From Corinectria fuckeliana (lineage: Eukaryota; Ascomycota; Sordariomycetes; Hypocreales; Nectriaceae): a DNA stretch of 64,000 nucleotides. Positions 19,778 through 29,544 of this stretch are shown one piece after another. The position numbers and the translations under genes were made by a program. The DNA is taken from positions 124,001 through 188,000 of the forward strand of contig WPDH01000045.1 of assembly GCA_019137255.1 (NCBI GenBank). Reading direction: 5' to 3'. Each line of letters starts with the position of its first letter. The stretch's first letter is position 1. Below the pieces are notes generated by a model. That model ran no database searches, was not told the origin of the DNA, and worked only from the letters and a program-made list of their open reading frames with translations.

Positions 19778-21290
19778 TCACCCTGAAAGCCAGCTATAAC
19801 ACCCATCTGAAATAGGTACCGTAACATTGTAAACCGTCTGCCGCCACCATTGGGTCACAAACGCGACAACGCTGAACTGAAAGTCGGACGTGACAGCCAG
19901 TCCCTCAGTGCAGCCTTCACCTTCGGGGACAGCCAGTTCCGGAGCGCAGCGTCCACCTTGGTGTTGTTTTATTGTGCTATTCGAACTCGCCCCGTTCGAA
20001 GTTCCCGCTCCCACCTGGTTTCCACTTAGGACAAAGTCATTGCAGAACTTGGGCTGCGCTGTCACACCCCCGCTGAGATCCACGAGGCCCATTAGCAGCT
20101 TGAACTTGAGCATCACGGTGATGTCGACGTAAGGATTGACGACCGCAACTGCTTTCCCACTGATGTTTGCGTTTGCGGTGAAAACAGGAGCCCAGCCCGT
20201 AGCCGACGTTTCCGAACTGTCCAGGAAGTCAAGATGGAAGTTCCCGTGCTCGATTTTGACACCGAAGTCGGTCGTCAAGTTCACGGCGGCGTCGACAGAC
20301 GTGTCAAGACCAATAGCCAACCCCAAGGCCGGGCCGAGAGAGACAATCCCTGGTACGTTGACGATGCTGTAGGTCAGGGGCTCGGGGTCGTATACCACGT
20401 TCTGGCTGAATCGAGACAGGACGTCGATGCTGAGTCCTAAATCCGCCGATGCATATGCGTCGACGTCGAAATACAGCTCGTACAGCTTCGCCTTCCAGAT
20501 GTTGTATCGTAGTTTCCCGGAGAGAGTGATCGCAGTCGTGAGGTTGGCGCTCTCTGCCGTCACGGACAGATATGGCTCGTAAGAGAACAGCGAAGTAGCC
20601 GAGGAGAGAGCCAGGGTATGCGAAAGATTTATGTCGTCAGGTTCTATAGTCGCCCGCTTGGAACGACCAGTTGGGATTGACGAGAATGTAATCTCGGTGA
20701 AAGCTGTTGATTATTAGAACTCCGAAACAGTAAGAGTGAAGTGAAGTGGGAGGCAACAAACCAGCTGTTTTCTCTATATCCGACTTTTCGCCCTTTGCGA
20801 CTATGGTGAAAGTGTCGTCATCTGAAGTGAGGCTGTGAGCAAGGAAGAACCCTCGCTCGTTCTCCGCGTCGCAGTCACCGAGATGATTGGTGACCAAGAC
20901 AAAGCCATCGCCATCAGACCAGTCTGCTAGTGCTTCATCAAAGGCATCTCTCTCGCTGAAAGTGACGGAAACCGAAGCCCACTCGCAGTCAACTGTGTCG
21001 ATGCCACCAATCTCCTCGAGCAGAACAGTCGGGTGGTTCATCTCGAGCAAGACATTGACAAGACCATTGCCCTGGGCGCCCCAGTTCATCGAGATGCGTT
21101 TCGACGGGACAATGTTCCGTATGCTTGTGGTGTCGACATCGGGGTTGACAATAGGGCTGAGTGTCGTATCGTGCCCGACTCTGGAGCTGTTCAGGTCCTT
21201 GACGTAGGGAGTGCGGAACCTCTGAGTGTGCGGATTCGCAAAGGCGGAGACTAACCCGGCCATGGTGGCCAGGCATAGAAAAGAAGTCAT
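19778..21290 (-). CDS. Secreted fungal protein, DUF7029/DUF7223-like
   Basis: Two exons (21290-20762 and 20703-19778) joined across a 58-nt intron give 484 residues. The N-terminus MTSFLCLATMAGLVSAFA is a signal peptide. The first half (about 60-190) contains VNVLLEMNHPTVLLEEI and DCEWASVSVTF and resembles the DUF7029 domain. The second half is beta-rich with VKIEHGNFHLDFLD and VTVMLKFKLLMGLVDLSG-like stretches, and ends with a Cys-containing Ser/Asn-rich segment and QWWRQTVYNVTVP. Such two-part proteins are exported by many filamentous fungi, and their function is unknown. The domain naming is from memory and moderately sure; the gene structure is well supported by frame and splice sites. 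Confidence 0.75.
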
Positions 21291-22803
21291 CGCCGTGATG
21301 GCGATAGTAGGATGGACTTGGAATACAACTTCTGGAGATGGAGATAGATTTCAACACTAGCTAGAGCGCGTGGCGTGATACTTGTGGACGTAAAGTGAAC
21401 AGGCATCGTTCGCTTTCACGATAACATCATTTTGTCTACAGGGCCACGAGATTGAGTCATCTCGCCGTCAACGTTTCATTGCGGAGCGTGACGCCCGACA
21501 TAGCCTACTAACATCGGCCCTCGTTTCGTTTCAACAGGGGAAACAATTTTAGCAAACGTCTTGTCGCTGTTTCTAGGAGATCTCTGTTTGAGAACGGCCC
21601 CAGATCTGACAGATTCCGGGTTCGCACGGTCGCTGCGGTGTTAGATACGTAGTATAGCCCAAATGAGCACACACAGCGGAAATTAGGCCATCTGCAGCCA
21701 AGCTCTGGAGCGCCCAGAAAACCCCATGTCATTGCAAGATACGTGGCCCTCATTATGGCAGAAGGTAGCAGGATGTAAGGATTTAAATAAGAGTATCGTC
21801 CAAGCCCTTGTCTAAAGTGACGGCTCAGGGTTTAGGCCCAACAATGTTTACGCGTTCGGAGGAATTCCAAGGACTACCTTCTCTATATGGCCATTTTTCG
21901 GAGGTTTAGTCACCATCAACCTTGCTCAATCAATCTCTCGAGACGCAGGACCATGTAAATGTTTTGAGGCATTTAGAAATGCCGGACTGCCAAGACTAAA
22001 TGAAAACTTAATCTATCTAAATGACAGATCAGATAAACTAAGGCTCCTTCTTAATCTAGCATATTGTATTCGACTCCTCATTTCTTGGCCTATTTCTAGT
22101 CGGACCTTTACAGCTCCCCTTTGTGTAGGCCGTGAACATGTTTATCGCAGGCTATAGTCTAGCTAGTATTAATTCAATGACGCAGTTCGCCCACTTCCTC
22201 TAACTACTCGCTAGTGTTGATGTATGGAAATAGCCAACGCACACATGTCTTGCAGTCTAAGGAGAGTCTCGTTCCCTTTCGTCTTATGTTGCCGGTTCGT
22301 AGAGCATGAGCTCAGGCGGCCTTCCGAACCAGTGGGCCATCTTGCGGCCTGGAGACAGGTTCTCGTTTCTCTGCCTGCTCTCTTCGATGCGCTGGCCTTT
22401 CCAAGTTATTCAGTTCCGTTATGAACGCTAGAACCCCTTTTATAAGTGGTTTTTAAACTAAACAATAAGTAGTTTCAAGGTGTGGGCTACCTTGGATGGA
22501 TTTATGATAAGTCATGCTCTTTGGGCTGTATGATATTTCTAGTCGGGCTGTACATTATGTGGCTATATCGACTTTCACTTTCACATTCTCTCCTTAGATA
22601 TAATCTTGCTATTAAAATAGCAGAGAAGTTAGGGCATCGGGCATCGGGCATTTAGGCGTCAGAGAAAGTCAGGGCATTAAGTAGGGCATTTAGGGCATTA
22701 GGACAATGTTAAAGCAAATGATATAGTAAGACAGGTAAGAAGATTCGGTTTACAGGCTGAGTAGAGATACGGTACAGCCCGAATAGCACGAATATTTATT
22801 ATT
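21291..22803. other. AT-rich intergenic of 1.5 kb
   Basis: The part next to 21290 is the likely promoter of the secreted-protein gene. From about 21800 the base composition turns AT-rich with no coding signal. This fits old, possibly mutated (RIP-like) repeat DNA, but the dinucleotide bias was not computed. Confidence 0.45.
22630..22702. repeat. Short GGGCAT repeat cluster
   Basis: GGGCATCGG occurs twice in tandem, followed by several spaced copies of AGGGCATTTAGGGCATTA type. It is a small local repeat without known role. Confidence 0.7.
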
Positions 22804-23320
22804 CTACAGGAAACTATACTGAAGGAAATTAAGAGGGGTGTATGGACACACAGTTAAAAGAACGGTACTGAACTTCAACACAAAGGAAAAATTGCCGCTG
22901 AACAGGCGGCGAGGATGTATTACCACTAAATCTCCTTTCAGGCAATCCTTGCTCCCGATAAACACCCCCCGAGGGCGCAGGAGAGAATTGCGACACTTTG
23001 CTTTGAAAGGGTTTGAGCCCATGAACACCACGTTGTGAACAGCCTTGCTCATATCTGCCATCTTGAAGCCGGACTTCAACATAACCGCAGTGTAATTATC
23101 AAGAACACTTGACAACTCTGACTTATGATGGCCAGACGCCAGCTTCTCGAGCCGTTCCGCGAGAGAAAGCGCAGCAGCAATGGCTGACGTAGCGCCCTTC
23201 TCGATTCTCGAAGTATGGGGTCATGCTATGGGAACACAACGGAGGAGCTGGGCAAAGACGAGTCCTCCGATGCCAGCGCCGATGATGGCAACACCTAAGG
23301 GCTGCGCTGCTTTAGGGTCT
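22804..23320 (-). pseudogene. FAD-dependent monooxygenase relic
   Basis: On the minus strand at about 23300-23240 the sequence reads VAIIGAGIGGLVFAQLLR, the FAD-binding GxGxxG start of aromatic-ring-type flavin monooxygenases. It is soon followed by a stop. Downstream pieces in other frames (for example LDNYTAVMLKSGFKMADMSK at 23106-23040) look like an internal part of the same family brought close by deletion. Such enzymes tailor polyketides, and the relic lies 1 kb from PKS relic 2, so both may come from one lost cluster. Confidence 0.6.
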
Positions 23321-24329
23321 TCTGACTTCTCGCTTACAGCTATGATGAAAGCAGGATAAGCAACGAACGATGTGAGGGACTTGAGCAGTATGAGAAACAA
23401 AAGGCCTGTTGGGAACTAAAGACTAAATTGTGGGCTGGCTGCGTCTCCCCCATGAATTCTTGATACTGCTGGGGCTTACCGTTAGGCCAGAGACGGCTTT
23501 TGTAGCTCAGGTGATTCTCTGCTCCTCTGGCACATGTAATCATCATTCAAGTTCTCAATATTGCTTCCAGCAGGTTGACAATGGTGCGTGAATGTTCTCA
23601 TTGCGCCCTTCTTCGAACTCGGCCTCACGTCTATCTCGACTCAGGTAAGACATAATTCGGAATCCTACGAATAACCCCCAAAGGTCTAAAGCAGAGGGAG
23701 GCGTGGATGTGACGATTGCGTCTACCGGCATTGCTGAGTAAATTATCTCGAGGTACTTACAGGGGCGGCTGACAGGGCTGATGGACCTCTTTACTGGCCC
23801 AATCCATACGTACAATTCTGCAGACGCGTCACGGTTCTATCTTGCGCATCCACAACTCGCAAGCCCTTGTATGTATGCGCGGGGAATCCTTCTCAGCTGC
23901 CCCAAAGAGGAAATCAGTATTCGGCAATGTACTGGGTCCTGGAAGCCACCATCGCCTCATGTCCTTTCCTTGGAATGGCTACTCGACCAACCTTGAGTCT
24001 ACTCTCTTGCCTTCGAGGCTGAAGGATTCACTGCCTCTCCTCATTGTTTCGAAGACCGTTCTTGGTGTAATTTGGAGGCTTAGGTGTAGCCTTTCGGCCT
24101 TTTTTTCGTGTAGTACAGCGACTCGTGTGGAAGCTCCCCATTACCGTACCAAGGGCCGCCCAGTTCGCTGCATGTAAGTAGCCGCGCTTCTCATGCCATC
24201 GAGTCTTTGGCGCTGCTCTCTACTTGCTCACAATTGTTCGCTGGCAATGTAGAAGACGACGACCAAGGAGGGAGTACCGAGCTCTGGCTGTCCCACCGCA
24301 AGGGAGACCATCTCAAACCTCAAGTTGAG
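23321..24329. other. Spacer with possible decayed PKS sequence
   Basis: Frames here (for example 23842-24177) are in the expected place for upstream PKS domains of relic 2 but show no motif that can be named. Confidence 0.35.
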
Positions 24330-25200
24330 TGTTGTTATCTCGGGGTAAGCTCCAGGGCGTTATCTACACAGAACTTATATCAAGTAATTCAGGAGACGAC
24401 AACAATGATTCTGAGGAGATCGAGAAGCTTTGCTTCGATGTCGAATGGCAGCCTGACGTAGACTCATGTCCAAGGAGCAACTCGGGGCCTACCTCACTGC
24501 AACTGGCGTGTAGGACACGTCTTCCGAGTAGATTGCAACGCTCGGGATGGTGGCTTCGTGCTTTCTACCAACTCGCGCTACATAGCGTCACAGGCGACCA
24601 AGCTATCCAGCCGCACCACCAGAAATTCTACCGCTACGAAGCACCACCGCGAACAGGTGCTCGCCGGTGAGAGGGAGCACCAACCACCCGAGTGGCTAGA
24701 GTTCGACACGTCTGAGATGCAGGAGAAGATGGATGCCCCCATCAAGAAGATCGAGTCGGCCGAGTACGAGGGCCAGCTTCTCTGTCTCTTGGGACACAGC
24801 CTGCCTAGCATTTTACGCAACAAGGTTAAGCCCCTGACACACACTCATTCTTGAGACACCCTTTCGTCAACGGGGCCCGACCATGGACGAGCAAACGTGG
24901 GTTTTCATTCTCAACAACAACGGGCTCGAGATATAAACTCCAACACGCCCGAGCGTCAGAACCCGCGGGACCAGGCTGGCCCAGCCGCTCCTCAGACATC
25001 TCGACCCGAAGGACTTTGAGACTCTCAAGGATATCTTGCAAAGGGGCAGGGTCCAACCAGTCAGAGGTCGCGTTGATGCACAGTCTCGCGCGAAAGATCG
25101 ATGTATGTGCCATCGGCCTCAACTTGCGCGACATTGTAGTCTGCATGGGTCAGCTCGTCGACGATTCCTGGGCTGTGAGTGCAGCGGTGTCGTGGCCGAG
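24330..25200 (+). pseudogene. Highly reducing polyketide synthase relic 2 (linker, MT, ER pieces)
   Basis: Plus-strand pieces of a second HR-PKS. The first is a linker typical of the DH-MT boundary (DDNNDSEEIEKLCFDVEWQP near 24400). Next is the start of the methyltransferase region (WLEFDTSEMQEKMDA and LLCLLGHSLPSILRNKVKPL, 24690-24830). After a deletion comes an enoylreductase start with IGLNLRDIVVCMGQLVDD at about 25116-25170, where the frame breaks before GCECSGVVAEQ. Relic 1 also contains the CMGQLVDD segment, so these are two different genes or copies and not one gene split in two. KS, AT, most of MT and everything after ER are missing. Confidence 0.82.
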
Positions 25201-26112
25201 CAGACAAGGGGAAGTATGGGGTGGGATGGCACTGTTTGCTGGTCGCACATGGCCAACAAGCAATTTCACAGGCCGGATACAACATTAAGCACAAGCCAGC
25301 CGTAGTCTTCGCAAATCTGGCAATCGTTGAGCATCATCTCGCTGCACTTGTTATCACACGCTACTACATGTACTATGTATTAACCTGGCATGTCGTGACA
25401 AACTACAGCTAGAAAAAGATGGAGAAGAAGGGAAATGCCTCGGGCTAATCAAGTGCCTACTTCTGCCCCTCTCGGCGGAACACACATGCCCCGAAAGTCG
25501 GCGAATGAATCCTCACCATACTGAATCGTCTCTAGATTGATAATGGCCTGTAGATTGATAAGAAAAAAAGAAAAAAAGAAAAAAAGAAAGAAAAAGCCGA
25601 ATTTTGCATCAAAAGTCGGAAACGTTGGAACGAGTTGCTAACACACTTAAAACCTATAGACTCATCGCCTTCTGCTTCCCATGCAGCTGCTCCCATATCC
25701 ATCCTCGCTGCAGCTACAGTGTACCGAGGCTGCGGACGGCCAAGAATCAACAAGGCCGTTGCAGCGGTCCCTGGTCGCAAGGGAAAGTCGGGCGGAGCAC
25801 GGCATGTGCGGCCCGCGAATCACACTCGCCGGTCTGCCTCGGCACGCCGGCTTTCGGCCAGTGACGTACGGACATACGCACCGGGGTGGGGGTGGGCTTT
25901 CGTGGGTGCGTCCTCGGCCACCACTGCGATCATTTATTTAGCTTAGAACACCACCGCCTTTGGTTGTATGAGGCCATTCCCACCACCCAAACGCCTCAAT
26001 CCTTCTCTTCTTTCCTTCCTTCATTCTTTCTTTTCTCCCCTTCTGCTTTCCTTCTCGCTGCCCAATGGTCACCCGCGATCCTCTTCCTCGTCTCTGAAAC
26101 TCGCCCGCCGCA
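25201..26112. other. Intergenic; promoter and leader of PEX11C
   Basis: An A-rich tract (AAAAAAAG repeats) lies at 25559-25600. The last 130 bases before 26113 are a long CT-rich stretch typical of highly expressed filamentous-fungal leaders. No gene recognised. Confidence 0.55.
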
Positions 26113-27135
26113 ATGTCCGAAACTGCCACCGAAGCCCCGGCCTTCGAGGCCCAGGTGCCCATGTCCGAGCCCGTCGTCGACGACTCTCCTCCTGCTCCTC
26201 CTCCTCCGCCACCCACGAGCTCATCCTCCGTCCAAGCCCCGGCCGAGTCCTCCGCCGCCGCCGCCGCCGCGCCCTTCCGGCTCACCACGGCCATCGCCGC
26301 CGCGCCCTCCAGCGTCGATGCCTTCGTCCACCACCTCCACCGCTGCCTCCGCACCCGCGGCGGCACCGACACCGTCCTGCTCTTCTCCGCCTACAGCGCC
26401 CGCCTCACCGCCGCCGTCCTCGACATCCTCGGCCGCACCGCCCTCCGGCAAAGCGCCCGCCGCCTCGTCGAGCTCGCCTTCCAGCTGCCCGCCGCCTCGT
26501 CCGTCGCCCTCGGCACCGCGCCTGCGCCCCCGCTGGCCACGCTCGCCCTCGGCCTGGCCAGGCGCCTCCAGGCCTTGGTCGCCATGCTGGGCGAGTGGCG
26601 CACCATGAACCGCCTGTGGGGCGTCGTGGCCATGTGGCTGGCCGCAAAGGACCTCCTCCTTCGCCTGCGCGCGCCCGCCAACGCGACGGGCACCGGCGAG
26701 AAGGCCCAGGCCCCCAAGTCGAGCAAGTTCAACACCACCATCGAGGTCCTCCAGGTCATCTCCCTCACCACCTACCAGATCGGCGAGGCCTCGGCCTGGT
26801 TCGGCGGGAAGGGCGTCATCAAGATGTCCGAGAAAGCTCGCGGTCGCTTCGCCACTGTCAGCGTCCGCTCCTGGGGCGCCTACGTCTTCATGGAGCTGTT
26901 CCGCCTGCTCGTCGAGCGCAAGCGCAGGGCCGTCTCCGAGGACGCGACGGTCGAGGCGAAGTACAAGGCCGACTGGTTCACTAGTTTCACGCATACCCTG
27001 GCCTGGGCGCCGCTGACCATCCATTGGGGCTACGGCAACGGCTTCCTCCCCGAAATCGCCGTCGCGGCCCTGGCGTCGTACCCGTCTGCTGCGCTCATGA
27101 AAAACCTGTGGCAATCTACCGCCAAGGCGGATTAG
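26113..27135 (+). CDS. PEX11C: Peroxin 11C-type peroxisome membrane protein
   Basis: Single-exon gene for 340 residues. It belongs to the PEX11 family, which tubulates and divides peroxisomes at their membrane. A Pro/Ser/Ala-rich N-terminus (1-60) precedes the conserved part: VDAFVHHLHRCLRTRGGTDT, LFSAYSARLTAAVLDIL, the segment around EWRTMNRLWGVVAMWLAAKD, and a C-terminal region with WFGGKGVIKM and LTIHWGYGNGFLPE before a short tail. Fungal PEX11C proteins have this length and layout. The coding sequence is very GC-rich with C-ending codons, which also opens long false frames on the other strand. It is convergent with the hemerythrin gene. Confidence 0.85.
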   Translation: MSETATEAPAFEAQVPMSEPVVDDSPPAPPPPPPTSSSSVQAPAESSAAAAAAPFRLTTAIAAAPSSVDAFVHHLHRCLRTRGGTDTVLLFSAYSARLTAAVLDILGRTALRQSARRLVELAFQLPAASSVALGTAPAPPLATLALGLARRLQALVAMLGEWRTMNRLWGVVAMWLAAKDLLLRLRAPANATGTGEKAQAPKSSKFNTTIEVLQVISLTTYQIGEASAWFGGKGVIKMSEKARGRFATVSVRSWGAYVFMELFRLLVERKRRAVSEDATVEAKYKADWFTSFTHTLAWAPLTIHWGYGNGFLPEIAVAALASYPSAALMKNLWQSTAKAD

Positions 27136-27580
27136 AATGACCCTCGAGAGGCGACGTGGCCAGTGGCTACTTGGAGAACAACACCCGCTACAGAGTATGG
27201 AAATTATCTTAGAGTCTGGAGAAGAACTGCCAGGAGTGCCGAATACCAACATTGTATATTGAAAGAGGAGGATAGGCACATCATGGCTACGGACTAGATA
27301 CGGCGTGTCAAGCGACAACAGCGAGCCTTGGACAGAACCGCGGAGAGAGGCACACAATGACAGAGAGAACATGGTTAATCTCATGTTCCAGGGCTAAGAA
27401 CGGGTTTCCTTTGCAATAATGAGACCATGCTGTGCATCATTAGGGCATACATATATATATATACCTATCCCTATCAGTAGAACTGGGTGTATAGTCTTGG
27501 TTACGTACACCGAACATGGCTAGATGAGAAGGAAGCAATCTGGAAAACAATGCACACGCACACTTTACCCGTAGACACCC
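27136..27580. other. Convergent 3' spacer
   Basis: Holds the 3' ends of PEX11C and the hemerythrin gene. An AT dinucleotide run occurs near 27452-27464. No gene. Confidence 0.5.
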
Positions 27581-28461
27581 TCACATCGGCAACCGCCGTA
27601 TCTCCTCCTTGGTCCAATACCGCCGCATATTCTCCGCCCCGAGCGTCTTGACCTCCTGGTCCAGGTGCGTCCATAGCACCTCGCCCCAGCTCTCCATCCT
27701 GGCCCGGAGCTCGTCGAGCGAGAAGTCAGTCTCGCCGCCCCGGCACCGGCGTAGGTAGTCCTCGAAGCCGTCGAGCCCCGCGTGGATCTCGCGGTGCTGG
27801 CGCAGCAGCTCGGCCGCGCCGCCGCCGCCGCGCCCGGCCTTGAACTCGGGCATCTTCCGCGCCAGGTGCGGGAACACGTAGTTCTCCTCGATGCCGTGGT
27901 GCGCCGTCAGGTGCTCGGCGAACTGCACGCCCTCGGAGAGGAACTGCTTGAGCGACATGCCCTGCGGGCGCCGGCCGGTCGTGCAGGCGTTCCAGAGGAG
28001 GTTCCATGAGCGGCGGAAGTGGTCGTGCTGGGAGGGGGGACGGTCCGTGTTAGTTCGTGGCATGACCAAGGGTGTTGCGTGTGCTGCTGTCGTCTTACAA
28101 AGTAGTCCATCCTCTCGGCCAGGCGGTTGTACTCCTTGAAATCGCGATCCGACAGCGGCGGCAGCTCTTCCTGCTCAACCTTGGCTGCCTCGCCGGGCTG
28201 GCTGACGGTCTCGTCCATGCTCTCCCGCTGATACTGAGACTGATTCTGAAGACGATCCGGCCTTTGCGCCGTCGTTGACAACCCCGCAAACCTCGTCGCA
28301 GCGCGTCTCACCGAGCTCACCCGGTAGGCAGACGCAGACCTCGGTGTAAGGCGCAGGAGGTGTATTCGTCCAGTGGAAACAGTGCTGTTGTGAATGGCGG
28401 CGCTCAAGCAGGAGGTGTAGTTTCGATGGTGCATCAGCCTCATAGCACTCACTTTTCCCAC
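27581..28461 (-). CDS. Hemerythrin-like protein with probable mitochondrial presequence
   Basis: Two exons (28461-28099 and 28027-27581) with a 71-nt intron encode 269 residues. The C-terminal domain is hemerythrin-like: HDHFRRSWNLLW starting at 122, HHGIEENYVFPHL, HREIHAGLDGFEDYL and WTHLDQE. It thus keeps the His/Glu ligands of a di-iron four-helix bundle. Hemerythrin domains bind oxygen, NO or iron; the substrate here is unknown. The first about 65 residues are rich in Arg, Ser and Thr, poor in acids, and contain RFAGLSTT, resembling a cleaved mitochondrial targeting sequence. The start could also be the Met seven codons downstream. It lies between PEX11C and eIF3c. Confidence 0.85.
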
Positions 28462-29544
28462 AACTCAGAAAAGAACAGTTCTATTATGTATAGCGAGATT
28501 TAGAAGCACGCAGCAGTTCAATCTTCCTCCCTATCGAATAGAAAGAAAAAACTAGCCGTGAGGAAACAAGCGGCTAAACCCAGACCAGCCATACAGACTG
28601 TACGCTTTAACAAGCTGGAGACGCCCACGCGGGTCGCTGGTCGGCAATTGCGCTGGACTGAGTCCCAAGCCCGACCAGCCGCGCGCTAGCTTAGTCATTA
28701 TCGGCGTGTCGCTGAGAAAACCAGCCGAGTTCCGATTGTGGTGAAGCATGAGGGTCGGTTGGCTTACTCGTTCACCGAGCGAGGCGAATATGAAAGACGT
28801 CGTTCCTCATACCCAATGCGGAAGCAGTAGCATGCGAGTAAATGGTACTATCCACATATTACATGGCCATCACGTCATGTTCTCGCTTCGAGTGATGGCT
28901 CAGACTCTCCATCGGCAAGAAGCCCGACTAATAGGTCTCGCGGCCGAGACACAGTCACAAGAATCGACACCCTTGCTGCTCCGCGCTTTGGCGAATTAAT
29001 TATGCTGGGTTAAAGGCCAAGCATACATAATTAGTACTTTGAAACCATGCCCTCGCTGCCTTGCGCAGGTTCGCCCATTGTCATAGTTATACGTGTCAAC
29101 TTGCCATATCCAGGACAAGAACCGTTTCAGGCCCAACACTTTTTCATACCTAGCTAGATACGACTCCTACTATGTAAGCAATCGTAGAACCGGCATATCA
29201 CATGGTCCCTAACAGAAACCCATCATCTACTCTTTCCAGCCTCATCACCGGGCCTCGTCAATCTTTAAAGTACTTTCATTTAATTCCAACAGGCGCAGAG
29301 GAGTCTACCCTGGCCACCTCCGGCAAACACATATGCAATGAGACGTTCCTTTTTACCACATACCACCGCAAGCATCGCACGCATGTGGAAGACTGACGAG
29401 TTCTATGTATCCGTATTCCGTTTCAACCTAGTGACACGTAGCGAGCTGCCTCCGCATCCTCGCCCTTTTCATTAAAAGCAACCATCCCATGCAAAAAATG
29501 CAAGCAACTTTAGACGCCCTCATCTCGGTTTGTTCCCTTCCTCC
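28462..29544. other. Intergenic of 1.1 kb
   Basis: Promoter side of the hemerythrin gene and 3' flank of eIF3c. No open frame with recognisable similarity, and no repeats of note. Confidence 0.5.

Noticed and set aside
1968..25200. Reading PKS relics 1 and 2 as one gene split by rearrangement
   Set aside because: Both contain the same enoylreductase segment, so two copies are needed.
26221..27384. 387-codon minus-strand frame
   Set aside because: Shadow of the GC-rich PEX11C gene; low-complexity Gly/Ala/Glu composition and no domain.
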